A stretch of 64,000 nucleotides of DNA from Rhodocyclales bacterium (GCA_028292485.1 JAQGMG010000013.1:124001-188000), one strand, 5' to 3'; shown: positions 42,321 to 52,334, counted from the first letter of the stretch. Numbers and translations are program-made. Notes: generated from the sequence alone by a model not told the origin.

Positions 42321-44966
42321 TTATAGGCGGGCTGCGACCCAGTCCCTGACCGCAGCAAGGGCCGTTGGCAATGCTGCCGGGTTGGTGCCGCCAGCCTGTG
42401 CCATGTCGGGCCGGCCACCGCCCTTGCCGCCGACCTGCTGCGCGACCATATTTACAAGCTCGCCGGCCTTGACCTTGCCGATGAGATTGGGCGTCACGCC
42501 TGCAATCAGCACGACCTTGCCGTCATTGACCGATGCCAGCACGACGGCCGCCGTGCCGAGCTTGTCGCGCAGCTTGTCGACCGACTCGCGCAGCGCGGTG
42601 ATATCCGCACCTTCCAGCGTGGCGGCCAGCACCTTGACACCATTGAGATCGACGACCTGCTCCAGCAGCGCATCGCCCTGGTTGCTGGCGAGTTTTGACT
42701 TGAGCGCAGCGATTTCCTTCTCCAGCACACGCACGCCGTCGAGCACCTGGGCAAGCTTGTGGCCCACTTCAGGCGTCGGCACCTTGAGCGTGCTGCTGAC
42801 TTCAGCCAGTTGCGTATCGCGTGCCAGCATATAGTTCAGCGCGTTCTCGCCGGTGATGGCTTCGACACGACGCACGCCTGCGGCCACGCCGCTCTCGCTG
42901 ACGATCTTGAAGAAACCGATATCGCCGGTGCGGCCGACGTGCGTACCGCCGCACAGCTCGCGCGAGCTACCGATATCCAGGACGCGTACGCTGTCGCCAT
43001 ATTTCTCGCCGAACAGCATCATGGCGCCGGTCTTCTGCGCATCCTCGATGCCCATGACACGCGCCTGCGTCGGTGCATTGGCAATTATTTCGCGATTGAC
43101 GATCTGCTCGACCTTGCGAATCTGCTCATCCGTCATCGGCGCATTGTGGGCGAAGTCAAAGCGTGTCTTGTCGGCGTCGACCAACGAGCCTTTCTGTTGC
43201 ACATGCTCGCCGAGCACTTCGCGCAAGGCCTTGTGCATCAGGTGGGTCGCCGAGTGATTGCGGATCGTTGTAGCACGACGATTGGCATCGACGCGCGCCT
43301 GGATCGTATCGCCAACGCGAATCTCGCCTTCGACGACACGGCCGTGATGGCCGAACACATCCGCCTGGATCTTCTGCGTGTCCTCGACGACGAAGCGCGA
43401 GCTGCCGTTCTGCAGGGCGCCCGCATCGCCGACCTGACCGCCAGACTCGGCATAGAAAGGCGTGTGGTCGAGCACGATGACAGCATCATCGCCAGCACGG
43501 GCTGACGCGACAGGACTGCCATCGACATACACGCCGGTGACCTTGCTCTCTTCGACCAGCAGCTTTTCGTAACCGTGGAAGGTCGTCGCCGCGCCGCTGT
43601 AGGCCAGGCCCTGGGCAAGCTTGAACTTGCCGGCCGCGCGTGCCTGTTCGCGCTGGCGTGTCATGGCGGCGTTGAAGCCCGCTTCATCGACAGTCAGGCC
43701 GCGCTCGCGCAGCACGTCGGCCGTGAGGTCGAGAGGGAAGCCGTATGTGTCGTGCAGCTTGAAGGCAACGTCGCCGTCCAGTACCTGATTCTCGCCCAAC
43801 GACGCGAGTGCCGTTTCGAGAATATCCATGCCATTGGCAATGGTCTGGAAGAAGCGTTCTTCCTCGAGTCGCAGCACTTCAGTGATACGTGCCTGCTGCG
43901 TTTTCAGTTCCGGGTAGGCGCCACCCATTTCGGCTGCCAGAGCGTCGACCAGTTTGTAGAAAAACGGTGTGCGCGCGCCGAGCTTGTAGCCATGACGGAT
44001 GGCGCGTCGCGTGATCCGGCGCAGCACGTAGCCGCGCCCTTCATTGCTCGGGATGACACCGTCGGCAACCGTGAAGGCACAGGCGCGGATGTGGTCGGCG
44101 ATGACCTTCAGTGAAGGCGAATCCTTGTCGACGTCCTGACCCCCCGCCGCTTCGACGTTGCGTCTTGCTGCAGCGAGCAGGTTCACGAACAGATCGATCT
44201 CGTAATTCGTCGGCACGTTCTGCAGCACGCGCGTCAAACGCTCCAGGCCCATGCCGGTGTCGACGCTGGGCTTGGGCAGCAGGTCCATGACGTAGTTGCC
44301 GCTCTCGTCGATGCGCCGGTTGAATTGCATGAAAACGTTGTTCCAGACCTCGGTATAACGGTCGCCGTCTTCATCCGGGCTGCCCGGTGGACCGCCTGCG
44401 ATGCCGGGGCCAAAGTCGTAAAAGATCTCGGAGCAAGGGCCGCAAGGGCCCGTGTCACCCATCATCCAGAAGTTGTCACTGGCATAACGCGCGCCCTTGT
44501 TGTCGCCGATGCGAATCACGCGCTCGGCGGGCAGGCCGATTTCCTTGGTCCAGATGTCATAGGCCTCGTTGTCTTCGGCATAGACCGTGGCCCACAGCTT
44601 GTCCTTGGGCAGCTTGAAGACTTCGGTCAGCAACTCCCAGGCGTACTTGATCGCATCGCGCTTGAAGTAATCGCCGAAGCTGAAATTGCCGAGCATCTCG
44701 AAGAATGTGTGGTGACGCGCCGTGTAGCCGACGTTTTCGAGATCGTTGTGCTTGCCGCCCGCGCGGATGCATTTCTGGGCTGTCGCGGCGCGTGTGTAGG
44801 GCCGCTTGTCGAAGCCGAGGAACACGTCCTTGAACTGGTTCATGCCCGCATTGGTGAACAGCAATGTCGGGTCGTCACCGGGTACGACAGGGCTGGACGC
44901 GACGATCTGGTGACCCTTCGACTCGAAGTACTTGAGGAAGGCGGAACGGATTTCTGCGGCTTTCAT
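42321..44966 (-). CDS. alaS: Alanyl-tRNA synthetase
   Basis: An 881-residue class II synthetase that charges tRNA-Ala. [19 protein letters not shown] opens the catalytic domain, [11 protein letters not shown] is motif-2 region, [12 protein letters not shown] and [13 protein letters not shown] are the zinc-binding editing-domain motifs, and the DHHA1 C-Ala domain ends the protein. Full length. ATG 44966 matches the family start; a longer upstream frame is unlikely. Confidence 0.97.
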   Translation of the reverse strand: MKAAEIRSAFLKYFESKGHQIVASSPVVPGDDPTLLFTNAGMNQFKDVFLGFDKRPYTRAATAQKCIRAGGKHNDLENVGYTARHHTFFEMLGNFSFGDYFKRDAIKYAWELLTEVFKLPKDKLWATVYAEDNEAYDIWTKEIGLPAERVIRIGDNKGARYASDNFWMMGDTGPCGPCSEIFYDFGPGIAGGPPGSPDEDGDRYTEVWNNVFMQFNRRIDESGNYVMDLLPKPSVDTGMGLERLTRVLQNVPTNYEIDLFVNLLAAARRNVEAAGGQDVDKDSPSLKVIADHIRACAFTVADGVIPSNEGRGYVLRRITRRAIRHGYKLGARTPFFYKLVDALAAEMGGAYPELKTQQARITEVLRLEEERFFQTIANGMDILETALASLGENQVLDGDVAFKLHDTYGFPLDLTADVLRERGLTVDEAGFNAAMTRQREQARAAGKFKLAQGLAYSGAATTFHGYEKLLVEESKVTGVYVDGSPVASARAGDDAVIVLDHTPFYAESGGQVGDAGALQNGSSRFVVEDTQKIQADVFGHHGRVVEGEIRVGDTIQARVDANRRATTIRNHSATHLMHKALREVLGEHVQQKGSLVDADKTRFDFAHNAPMTDEQIRKVEQIVNREIIANAPTQARVMGIEDAQKTGAMMLFGEKYGDSVRVLDIGSSRELCGGTHVGRTGDIGFFKIVSESGVAAGVRRVEAITGENALNYMLARDTQLAEVSSTLKVPTPEVGHKLAQVLDGVRVLEKEIAALKSKLASNQGDALLEQVVDLNGVKVLAATLEGADITALRESVDKLRDKLGTAAVVLASVNDGKVVLIAGVTPNLIGKVKAGELVNMVAQQVGGKGGGRPDMAQAGGTNPAALPTALAAVRDWVAARL

Positions 44967-45078
44967 GGGCGAGTGTGGCGCTGTCGGGCTGGCCGTAATT
45001 TCAGGAAGCCGCGATTTTAACCCGCCTATGCATCCAGACGCGATAAAGGTAAGCCTTGCTGTGGGCAATGGTCAGGGA

Positions 45079-45195
45079 GTATGTGGGGATGAGCGAAGCG
45101 ATGCCCAACAAGCGATGCTCAACATGACCCCCGAACTTTGCGGGACAAACTTTCACGCGCGCATGTTGGGCATCGCTTCGCTCACCCCAACCTAC
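45079..45195. repeat. GTAGGTTGGG inverted repeat, copy 3
   Basis: A left arm (GGGGATGAGCGAAGCGATGC) and a right arm (GCATCGCTTCGCTCACCCCA, then ACCTAC) are near-perfect reverse complements around a loop of about 50 bases. It shares its arms with copy 2 apart from single changes. It lies between alaS and the iron permease gene. Confidence 0.8.
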
Positions 45196-45209
45196 CCTGC
45201 AAGGGATAG

Positions 45210-46016
45210 TCAGCGCTTCGGCGCAGCCAGGCGCATGCCGACAAGCACGATCACGAAAGTGACGGCATAAAAGAGCATGTGCATGCCGGTCGGTTGCGGA
45301 TCGTAGCCGGCCAGCGCATGCAGTACGGAGCCAAGCACGGAGTTGCCCGGCAGGATGCCGGAGACATCCCACAGCGGGTCTGCCAGCGTAGGTAACACGT
45401 CTGCCTGGATGAGCAAACGGGCGGCCTGCCCGGCCATGCCGGCGGCGAGGAACAGGATCAACAAGCTGGTTGCCTGGAAAAACCACCGTAGTGGAATGCG
45501 CAGCAAGCCGAAGTAAAGCGCGACGCCGACTGCAACGCCCGCCAGGATGCCGAGGGCGCCACCTGCCAGCATTGCGCCGGCACTGGTATCGCCCTGTGCG
45601 ATGACGCCGTACAGGAACAGCACGACCTCCGAACCTTCGCGCAGCACCGCAAGACCGATGACGGTGAGCAAGACCGTCACGGACTCCGACCCTGAGCCAA
45701 CGGATTTGCCGACTGCGCCGGCTTGTGTCGCCAGTTCGCGGCCATGGCGTGCCATCCAGATGTTGTGCCAGGACAGCATCAGTACGGCCAGGCCAAGGAT
45801 GCTGGCGTTGAACAGCTCTTGGCCCATGCCTTCGGCGAGACCGGAAATGGCGCCGGCGAAGGCGGCAACCAGGCACGATCCGCCGATGCCGAGAAGAATG
45901 CCGCCAGCAATCCAGTAGCCGCGACGGACAACGTCACGCGTGGCCGCCGCAATGATGCCGATGATCAATGCAGCTTCGAGGACTTCGCGGAAAAGGATGA
46001 TGGCTGTGGACAGCAT
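45210..46016 (-). CDS. FTR1 family iron permease
   Basis: A 268-residue membrane protein with seven hydrophobic segments. FREVLEAALIIG (REVLE, residues 10-14) and LAVLREGSEVVLFLYG (REGSE) are the two iron-binding REXXE-type motifs. FTR1/EfeU proteins move Fe(III) after oxidation by a partner. The cupredoxin gene 59 bases upstream is probably that partner. The pair lies behind a likely Fur site. No EfeB peroxidase gene is present. Confidence 0.9.
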   Translation of the reverse strand: MLSTAIILFREVLEAALIIGIIAAATRDVVRRGYWIAGGILLGIGGSCLVAAFAGAISGLAEGMGQELFNASILGLAVLMLSWHNIWMARHGRELATQAGAVGKSVGSGSESVTVLLTVIGLAVLREGSEVVLFLYGVIAQGDTSAGAMLAGGALGILAGVAVGVALYFGLLRIPLRWFFQATSLLILFLAAGMAGQAARLLIQADVLPTLADPLWDVSGILPGNSVLGSVLHALAGYDPQPTGMHMLFYAVTFVIVLVGMRLAAPKR

Positions 46017-46075
46017 GTGCTCGGTACGCTCTTATTGGTGATGCTTTATCGTTGCCGGTGTGCTCCTGACGGGGC

Positions 46076-46420
46076 TCATTCGGCGATCAACACGCCTTGC
46101 GCCGTCTTGGCATTGAATTCGCCATAGAACGCGTAGCGGCCTGGCTTGAGCGGGCCGACCACGACAACGCCCTTGCTCTTGCCCGGAATGACTTTCTCGG
46201 CGCGCAGACCCTGGCTTTCGAACTCTTCAGGCGTGGCATCGCGGTTATCGATGACGATGCGAATCTTCTGATTGGCTGACACGCGTATTTCTGTGGGAAC
46301 GAACAGGTGATTCTCGATCACCAGCTTGATATCTTCGTCCGCCTGGGCGAGCGGGGCCATGAAGGTGCCGAAAAGCACGGAGAGCGTGAGGGCGGAAACG
46401 GCCAAGGGCATCTTGCGCAT
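46076..46420 (-). CDS. Periplasmic cupredoxin-domain protein (EfeO N-domain-like)
   Basis: A 114-residue exported protein: signal peptide (FMAPLAQA-D), then a single cupredoxin fold, IKLVIENHLFVPTEIRVSAN and GRYAFYGEFNAKTAQGVLIAE. Conserved acidic and histidine positions (ENHLF, ATPEEFES) suggest metal binding, though the usual type-1 copper Cys/Met set is missing, as in EfeO-like cupredoxins. AAGGA precedes the start. It is the first gene of the iron uptake pair. Confidence 0.85.
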   Translation of the reverse strand: MRKMPLAVSALTLSVLFGTFMAPLAQADEDIKLVIENHLFVPTEIRVSANQKIRIVIDNRDATPEEFESQGLRAEKVIPGKSKGVVVVGPLKPGRYAFYGEFNAKTAQGVLIAE

Positions 46421-46455
46421 CTTGCAGGTCCTTACATGAAATTGCCCCGCATAAT

Positions 46456-46474
46456 AATGCGAACTATTCTCATT
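46456..46474 (-). promoter_or_regulatory. Likely Fur box of the iron uptake pair
   Basis: On the minus strand, AATGAGAA - TAG - TTCGCATT is a 19-bp palindrome with one mismatched pair, 36 bases before the cupredoxin start. It shares the AATGA(G/T)AAT core of the Fur consensus (about 12 of 19 positions). Iron permease context supports the call. Confidence 0.6.
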
Positions 46475-46527
46475 GGCAATGATGGCGCGAAAAAAGGGAC
46501 TTGCATGCTAGTCCCTGACTTTCAAAT

Positions 46528-46650
46528 CGTCATTCCCGCGTAGCGGGGTAGGCAGGCATTTCCGCATAAGCGGAAAGCTCGCAAAGCGGGAATCCACTCA
46601 ATGGCACAGGTCCAGCGTGGAAATGGATTCCCGCTTTCGCGGGAATGACG
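46528..46650. repeat. Solo core of the MITE-like family
   Basis: CGTCATTCCCGCG...CGCGGGAATGACG bracket the same AATCCACTC...GGCACAGG...ATGGATTCCCGC core as copies 1 and 2, and the AGCGGGGTAGGCAGGCATTTCC segment of copy 1 in inverted order. The GGGAATTACATA ends are absent. Confidence 0.75.
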
Positions 46651-46735
46651 TCGTTTCTCGTAGCCTGCTGCGGACGGATCAGGAATCAAATGGAATTCCC
46701 GAAAACTCTTGTTCAAGGAACAACTGCGCCGCCGT

Positions 46736-47476
46736 TCAGACCCGGATCAGATCCGGCCGATCCGTGATGAAGCTGTCCACGCCCCAGCCACGCAACAGGC
46801 GGGCGTGCTCGGGGTCATTCTCCGTATAGACCACGAGGCGCATGCCGGTGGCCCTGACGGCTTCTGCCTGGGCCTGGGTCAGATGGGCGCAATTAGTATG
46901 AATCGATACCACGTCGAGCGCATGACAATGGGTTTTCCAGTCTTCAGGAATGGTATCCACCAGCCAGCCACGCGGTAGCTGCGGCGCTGTCTGCGCTGCG
47001 GCGAGCAGGGCTGTGGCCGAGAACGAGGACAACAGCGGCGGCAGCGCGCCGGGGTCACGCCCCTGCATGGCCAACTGAGCGACGGCAATCCCCGTGGCCC
47101 GTTCGTGGCCTGTAGCCGGCTTGATTTCGACATTGGCCGCCAGGTCGAGTGCGCGGCAACGTTCCAGAGCCTGCGTGAAGCGCGGAATCGGCTCGCCCTC
47201 GAAGGAGTCGTGATGGTAGCCCCCTGCATCGAGCGCCCACAGCGAGGTGTCGCTGAACTCGATAAGGGGACCGCTGCCGGTCGTCGTGCGATCCAGCGTT
47301 TCATCGTGGATGAGAATGGCGGTGCCGTCGCGTGTCAGCATGACGTCGAATTCGACGCCCTGACAGCCAACCGCTTTGCATACACGCAGGCCGGCCAAGG
47401 TATTTTCGGGGGCGAGAGCACCGCCGCAGCGATGTGCCATGACGGAGGGCCAGGGCCATTCAGGCAAGATGCGCAT
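46736..47476 (-). CDS. ugpQ: Glycerophosphodiester phosphodiesterase
   Basis: A 246-residue cytoplasmic GDPD that hydrolyses glycerophosphodiesters to sn-glycerol 3-phosphate plus an alcohol. MAHRCGGALAPENTLAGL and VEFDVMLTRDGTAILIHDET hold the catalytic His and metal-binding acidic residues; NVEIKPATG is the third motif. No signal peptide, so it is the UgpQ rather than the GlpQ type. GGAG precedes ATG 47476. It follows ugpB in the same orientation. Confidence 0.9.
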   Translation of the reverse strand: MRILPEWPWPSVMAHRCGGALAPENTLAGLRVCKAVGCQGVEFDVMLTRDGTAILIHDETLDRTTTGSGPLIEFSDTSLWALDAGGYHHDSFEGEPIPRFTQALERCRALDLAANVEIKPATGHERATGIAVAQLAMQGRDPGALPPLLSSFSATALLAAAQTAPQLPRGWLVDTIPEDWKTHCHALDVVSIHTNCAHLTQAQAEAVRATGMRLVVYTENDPEHARLLRGWGVDSFITDRPDLIRV

Positions 47477-47614
47477 TGATACAGCTCCATTTCGATGTGC
47501 ATTGCTCACGGCAACAGACGCGCCATCGCATCCATGCCGCATTTCATCGGTGACCTGTGGTCAGGCCTGCGCGGCTGAGCGCCCCCACTCGCCGCATCTT
47601 CAAATCGATCAGAT

Positions 47615-48892
47615 TTACATACGTCCGCTACGGATGCGTGCCACCGCATCGTCAAGTGCCTGTTTTGCCGGCTTGCGGTCCGCCCACACGGCGTCCATTT
47701 CTTCCCCCAGCACGCGGCGTACCCCGGGGGCATGCGCCACGGCGCTGGCCGAAGAAGCGTTGGTGACCGGCTTGTGGGTGAGCTCTGCCACGCCAATGCG
47801 ATTGGCGACGAGTTGCTCCTGCAGCAATGCCGAATCCGTGGCGACCAGCAAACCAGCCGGATTGAGCGGCAGATAGCCCGCATTCACCTGCCATTCGACC
47901 TGGCTTTCAGGTGTCAGCCAGAAGCTCACGAACTGCGCAACGGCCTTGTATTCTGCCGCGCTGCGGCCTGCTGCGACCCACATCGAAGGGCCGTCGGCAA
48001 GGGTGTTCTGCGGCGAGCCATAGGCACCATCGTGATAGGGAAAGGGCGACACGGCGATGTCGAACTGTGCCTGACGGCGCAAGGTCGGCAGCGCTGAGGA
48101 AGGCGCTGTCAGGGTCAGACAGTTGCCACGCGCAAACTGGTTTTCTGCCTCGGTGCCCTGGCCGAAGAGATGCAGATACTGAGCACGTACCCAGCTGTTC
48201 ATGAACGCCAGATGCTTGACCTGCATGAGGCCATTGACGGCTATTTCTTCCTTCTTGCCCGAGACGTAGGGCTGGTTATGCCAGGCGCCGACGTTCTCGA
48301 TGAAGATCGATACTGGCTCCGACGTCGTATAGGGGCAGGTATAGCCGTACTGGCGCAGCTTACCCATGATGTCCTGCCAGTCCTGCCAGGTTTTCGGCAG
48401 CTTTTCCACGTCGATACCGGCCTGGATCAGGCCCTGTTTGTTGGCGTACATGACCGGCGTGCCGAGCCCTACCGGCAAGGCTAGCGAGCGACCTTTCGCG
48501 TCGAGCGAGGCCGGGCTCATCATGCGCGGCACTGTGAGGGTCCGCACTGGCTGGTTGGCCGCTGCCATGATGTCCGCGATGGGCTTGATGCTGTTGTGCC
48601 GCGCCAGCAGTTGCGCCTCCGAATCGCTGCCGAGGATCATCAGGTCAGGCTTGCCCTGGTCCCAGGGCTTATCGCTGACCGTGATGTGAATGCCCTTGTT
48701 CGTGCTGTTGAAACGATCGACCAGCTTGCCGAGTTGTTCGCCTTTGTCAGCGCCCAGTTCGTGGACCAGCTCCAGCTCGACGGGGCCTGTCGACGCCGCT
48801 GCAGCGGGTAGCAAGGGCATTGCGGCGGCAAGCGTCAGCGAACAAAGGAGAGCGAAATAACGGGGAAAACAACGGCGCAAGACAGGACGCAT
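47615..48892 (-). CDS. ugpB: Glycerol-3-phosphate ABC transporter substrate-binding protein
   Basis: A 425-residue periplasmic binding protein. A signal peptide (LPAAAA-STG) is followed by LELVHELGADKGEQLGKLVD and GTPVMYANKQGLIQAGID, and TSEPVSIFIENVGAWHNQPY, which match UgpB. UgpB delivers glycerol 3-phosphate or glycerophosphodiesters to UgpAEC. Those permease and ATPase genes are not between ugpB and ugpQ nor elsewhere in the window, so they must lie elsewhere or be missing. Confidence 0.85.
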   Translation of the reverse strand: MRPVLRRCFPRYFALLCSLTLAAAMPLLPAAAASTGPVELELVHELGADKGEQLGKLVDRFNSTNKGIHITVSDKPWDQGKPDLMILGSDSEAQLLARHNSIKPIADIMAAANQPVRTLTVPRMMSPASLDAKGRSLALPVGLGTPVMYANKQGLIQAGIDVEKLPKTWQDWQDIMGKLRQYGYTCPYTTSEPVSIFIENVGAWHNQPYVSGKKEEIAVNGLMQVKHLAFMNSWVRAQYLHLFGQGTEAENQFARGNCLTLTAPSSALPTLRRQAQFDIAVSPFPYHDGAYGSPQNTLADGPSMWVAAGRSAAEYKAVAQFVSFWLTPESQVEWQVNAGYLPLNPAGLLVATDSALLQEQLVANRIGVAELTHKPVTNASSASAVAHAPGVRRVLGEEMDAVWADRKPAKQALDDAVARIRSGRM

Positions 48893-49096
48893 GGAGAGCC
48901 TCGGAACAGTGATGAGCTGAAATTATAGGTGGCACCCCGCGCGCAATCATGCTGCGCCACGACAGGCGGAAAACGATTTGCACGACCGGCCGTTGGACTT
49001 GCAGCCAAGTGCTGCATGGCGGATGCCTCAAGTTGGCCGCGACAGGTGACGTAATACTGACAGGTACTTCATCCCTGCAAGGCAGGCCATTCCTTC

Positions 49097-49513
49097 ATGC
49101 GCGCATTGCTGCTACTGACCGTTCTGCTTCTTCCGCTGGCCGCTTGCGAGCGTCTGGGCATCGCCGATCCGGCCAAGGAGCAGGCTATTCGTGACGAAGA
49201 AGGCAAAGCCATCGGCGGTGCCTGCCGTCAGTCGGGTCGTGCCCTGGAAGACTGCTTCACGCTCAATCCCAATGCCAACAAGGCCTCGGTCTTCAATGGC
49301 TGGAAGGATATGAACGACTACATGATGCAGAACAAGATCGAGACCGTGAAGCCGGAATTCCCCGTTCCGGGCATGCTCAATCCCAAACGGCGAGTGAGTG
49401 CTGGCGGCGAGTCCGACCCGGCCGCCGAGCAATCGACTTCTGCGGAAGACGAAGCCGACAAGCGTGCAGCCGCGCGGGCCGCGCGCAAGCGGCGCGCTCT
49501 TTCGAACCGGTAA
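49097..49513 (+). CDS. Small lipoprotein of unknown function
   Basis: A 138-residue predicted lipoprotein: signal LLLLTVLLLPLAAC with lipobox LAAC. The body has GGACRQSGRALEDCFTLNPN, with two cysteines that could pair, FNGWKDMNDYMMQNKIET, and a C terminus rich in Ala, Arg and Glu. I do not recognise a named family. It lies 97 bases before rlmM on the same strand, so they might be co-transcribed. Confidence 0.75.
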   Translation: MRALLLLTVLLLPLAACERLGIADPAKEQAIRDEEGKAIGGACRQSGRALEDCFTLNPNANKASVFNGWKDMNDYMMQNKIETVKPEFPVPGMLNPKRRVSAGGESDPAAEQSTSAEDEADKRAAARAARKRRALSNR

Positions 49514-49572
49514 ATACGCGTAAAGCGTAGCTGCCCCGGCAGCGCTGCGTCGCGGCGATATCGGGTGCCGAG

Positions 49573-49582
49573 CGGCTATACT
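49573..49582 (+). promoter_or_regulatory. Possible -10 element before rlmM
   Basis: GCGGCTATACTCGCGCC contains TATACT about 30 bases before the rlmM start. Nearly the same string, GCGGTTATACTCGCGCG, occurs before the RhlE gene (50768-50784). No clear -35 accompanies either. Confidence 0.35.
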
Positions 49583-49610
49583 CGCGCCTCCGCAGGACGT
49601 GAGCTCCCCA

Positions 49611-50693
49611 ATGAATCTACAGGCCACCGGCCTCATCATGCATTGCCGTGCCGGCTTCGAAAGTGAGGTCGGCGCGGAAGTGCTGGCCCTGTGCGGGCGC
49701 CATGACATCACCGGCGTCGTGCATGGCAAACCGGACTCGGCGCTGGTGCGTTTCGCCCTTGCCAAGCCTTGCGACTGGGCTCACCTGCTCGAGGCGGTGC
49801 CCTTCAACGACTGTGTGTTCGCACGGGAACGGTTTGCGTGGATGGGCAGCATTAGCGATCTGCCCGAACAGGACCGTGCCGGCGTCATCGTCAATCACCT
49901 TGTCGCGCTGTACGCCAAGACGCCCTTGCGCTTTGGTCGTATGAGCTGCGAGTTTGCGGACACCAACGAGGCCAAGGAAATGTCCGGTTTCCTGCGCCGT
50001 TTCGCACCGCATCTCGAAAAGGCCTTGGCAAAGAAGGGCATGCTGGCCATGAAGGCCGAGGCGCCTACCCTGCACCTGTTTTTCGAAACATCCAGCGCCT
50101 GCGATTTCGGCCTGTCGATGCCGGACGATGCTTCGCCCTGGCCGATGGGTATTGCACATTTGCGTATGCCGATCGGCGCACCAAGCCGGTCCACCCTGAA
50201 AATGTCCGAAGCCTTCTTTGCCCTGATGAGCGAGACGGAGCGTGCATCGACCTTGCGCGCAGGTTTGAAGGCAGTGGATCTGGGAGCGGCTCCCGGTGGC
50301 TGGACGCTGCAATTTGCGCAACGCGGTGTGCGCGTCACCGCAATCGACAACGGGCCACTTGCGCAAAGCGTGCTCGACACCGGGCTGGTTGAACATGTGC
50401 GTGCCGATGGGTTCACCTGGAGGCCCAAACAGCGTGTGGACTGGATGGTCTGCGACATGGTCGAGCAGCCTGCACGCGTCGCCGCGCTGATTGCCGACTG
50501 GTTCGTCACAGGCCGTTGCCGTCGCAGCATCTTCAATCTCAAGTTGCCGATGAAGAAGCGCTATGCGGAAGTCGAAAAGTGCCGTGCCCTGATCAGCGCA
50601 CGCCTTGACGACGAAGGCCTCAGCCATGTGATGCGCATGCGCCATCTGTATCACGACCGCGAAGAGATCACTGTTTACCTGGCGCTCGTCTGA
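49611..50693 (+). CDS. rlmM: 23S rRNA (cytidine-2498-2'-O)-methyltransferase
   Basis: A 360-residue SAM-dependent enzyme methylating C2498 of 23S rRNA. An N-terminal THUMP-like region (LIMHCRAGFESEVGAEVLAL) precedes a Rossmann domain: VDLGAAPGGWTLQFAQRGV is the SAM site, DWMVCDMVEQP holds the catalytic Asp and FNLKLPMKKRY the catalytic Lys of the RrmJ-like K-D-K set. ATG 49611 fits the family; GTG 49599 is in frame but crowds the AGGA site. Confidence 0.93.
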   Translation: MNLQATGLIMHCRAGFESEVGAEVLALCGRHDITGVVHGKPDSALVRFALAKPCDWAHLLEAVPFNDCVFARERFAWMGSISDLPEQDRAGVIVNHLVALYAKTPLRFGRMSCEFADTNEAKEMSGFLRRFAPHLEKALAKKGMLAMKAEAPTLHLFFETSSACDFGLSMPDDASPWPMGIAHLRMPIGAPSRSTLKMSEAFFALMSETERASTLRAGLKAVDLGAAPGGWTLQFAQRGVRVTAIDNGPLAQSVLDTGLVEHVRADGFTWRPKQRVDWMVCDMVEQPARVAALIADWFVTGRCRRSIFNLKLPMKKRYAEVEKCRALISARLDDEGLSHVMRMRHLYHDREEITVYLALV

Positions 50694-50771
50694 CGTTCGC
50701 CGCGTCGCTTCCGGGCCACCAAACCCCCGTCGTTGTGAAGGATTAAACTACTGCCAATCCCGTCCAGCGGT

Positions 50772-50777
50772 TATACT
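50772..50777 (+). promoter_or_regulatory. Possible -10 element before the RhlE-like gene
   Basis: TATACT within GCGGTTATACTCGCG, 47 bases before the start codon; the same context precedes rlmM. The -35 region is weak. Confidence 0.35.
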
Positions 50778-50823
50778 CGCGCGTTAAATATTTGATAGCT
50801 GCCGGATTGAAACCGGATTGACG

Positions 50824-52278
50824 ATGAGTTTTGCTGAACTTGGATTGATTCCCGAACTATTGCGCGCTGTTGAAGAGGCAGGCTATACCGAGCCCACGCC
50901 GATTCAGCGTCAGGCCATTCCTGTCGTGTTGGCCGGCGGGGATGTCATGGGCGGCGCCCAGACTGGTACCGGCAAGACCGCAAGTTTCACGCTGCCTCTC
51001 CTGCATCGCCTGTCGCGCCATGCCAGCACCAGCACTTCACCCGCGCGCCATCCCGTGCGCGCCCTGATCCTTACCCCGACACGCGAACTGGCCATGCAGG
51101 TGTTCGAGTCGGTACGCACCTACAGCAAGTACGTGCCGCTGCGCAGCACCTGCATTTATGGTGGGGTCGACATGCGTGCGCAGGTTGCCGAGATGCGCAC
51201 CGGTATCGAGATCGTCGTCGCTACGCCGGGTCGCCTGCTCGATCACGTCGAGCAACGCACCATCCAGCTTGGCCAGGTCGAATTCCTCGTGCTCGATGAA
51301 GCCGACCGCATGCTCGACATGGGCTTCATTCCCGATATCCGCCGCATCATCGGCCTGTTGCCGCAGCAACGTCAAAGCCTGCTGTTCTCCGCAACTTTCT
51401 CCGAAGAAATCAAGAAGCTCGCCGACAGCATGCTGCGCGAGCCGCAACTGATTGAAGTCGCGCGTCGCAACATGGTCAGCGAGACGATCAGTCATATCGT
51501 GCATCCGGTCGCGACCAGCGTGAAACGCGAGCTGCTCGCCAAGTTGCTCAACGATGGCACGGCGGATCAGATGCTGGTCTTCGTCAGCACCAAATTCGGT
51601 TGCAGTCGTCTGGCGCGCCACCTTGAGAAAGAAGGCATTTCCGTCGACGCCATCCATGGTGACAAAGGTCAGCAGCAGCGCACCGAAGCGCTGGAAAAAT
51701 TCAAGGCCGGTGAAACGCGTGTGCTGGTTGCAACGGATGTCGCTGCGCGCGGCCTCGATGTAGACGACCTGCCATGCGTCGTGAATTTCGAATTGCCGCC
51801 GAATCCGGAAGACTACATTCACCGCATCGGCCGTACTGGCCGCGCTGGCAAGTCGGGTAGGGCGATCTCGCTGGTGGCACCGGAAGAGTCGGGACGCCTG
51901 AGCGCCATCGAGAGGATGATCAAGATCAAGGTCATCCAGGAGCTTGTTCCCGGCTTTGGCCCTGACACAAGACCGGAAGAGCTGCCACGGTCGCGGCGGC
52001 CGCGGGCGGGTGCTGAGGGTGGATCGAGCGAGCGCAGCGCGGGCGAACGCCATCCCGATCGCAGCTCCGAACGTAGCGCCACCGAGCGCCCGCCACGCCC
52101 GCCACGCGCCCGTCATACGCCGGGTACTGTGGCGCCGGATGGTTTCGATTTCTCGCGGCCCTACGCTGAGAGCTCGACGGAGGGTGAGAGCGGTGCGACG
52201 CCGATTGATCCAGCGATGTCGCCCCCTGCCAAGAGCCGCTCCGTGGCATTCCTGCTGGGCGGTTCGGGCAAGCAATAG
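50824..52278 (+). CDS. rhlE: DEAD-box RNA helicase, RhlE type
   Basis: A 484-residue ATP-dependent RNA helicase. Motifs in order: TPIQRQAIPVVLAGGD (Q), AQTGTGKT (I), PTRELAMQ (Ia), VLDEADRMLDMGF (II, DEAD), LLFSATF (III), and HRIGRTGRAG (VI). The helicase core ends near residue 380, followed by about 100 residues rich in Arg, Ser and Pro, a low-complexity RNA-binding tail. RhlE-type proteins act in ribosome assembly and RNA decay. A terminator follows. Confidence 0.9.
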   Translation: MSFAELGLIPELLRAVEEAGYTEPTPIQRQAIPVVLAGGDVMGGAQTGTGKTASFTLPLLHRLSRHASTSTSPARHPVRALILTPTRELAMQVFESVRTYSKYVPLRSTCIYGGVDMRAQVAEMRTGIEIVVATPGRLLDHVEQRTIQLGQVEFLVLDEADRMLDMGFIPDIRRIIGLLPQQRQSLLFSATFSEEIKKLADSMLREPQLIEVARRNMVSETISHIVHPVATSVKRELLAKLLNDGTADQMLVFVSTKFGCSRLARHLEKEGISVDAIHGDKGQQQRTEALEKFKAGETRVLVATDVAARGLDVDDLPCVVNFELPPNPEDYIHRIGRTGRAGKSGRAISLVAPEESGRLSAIERMIKIKVIQELVPGFGPDTRPEELPRSRRPRAGAEGGSSERSAGERHPDRSSERSATERPPRPPRARHTPGTVAPDGFDFSRPYAESSTEGESGATPIDPAMSPPAKSRSVAFLLGGSGKQ

Positions 52279-52303
52279 CGCCTGTTGATCTTGCTCCGCC
52301 ATG

Positions 52304-52332
52304 AAAAACGCCGTCTGATGACGGCGTTTTCT
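52304..52332 (+). terminator. Rho-independent terminator of the RhlE-like gene
   Basis: AACGCCGTC (52307-52315) - TGAT - GACGGCGTT (52320-52328), with an A-run before and TTTTCTTT after. It directly abuts a MITE-like element. Confidence 0.88.
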
Positions 52333-52334
52333 TT

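Larger units (their letters stand above)
46421..46735. other. Intergenic region with Fur site and a repeat core
   Basis: No gene. Besides the Fur-like palindrome it holds the repeat at 46528-46650; the rest (46651-46735) shows nothing notable. Confidence 0.5.

Noticed and set aside
45001-45876. Long minus-strand frame overlapping the iron permease gene
   Set aside because: The FTR1 frame with both REXXE motifs is the real one; this frame reads through the intergenic palindrome.
51037-52302. 421-codon open frame antisense to the RhlE-like helicase
   Set aside because: No recognisable motif or ribosome binding site; it mirrors codon bias of the sense gene.
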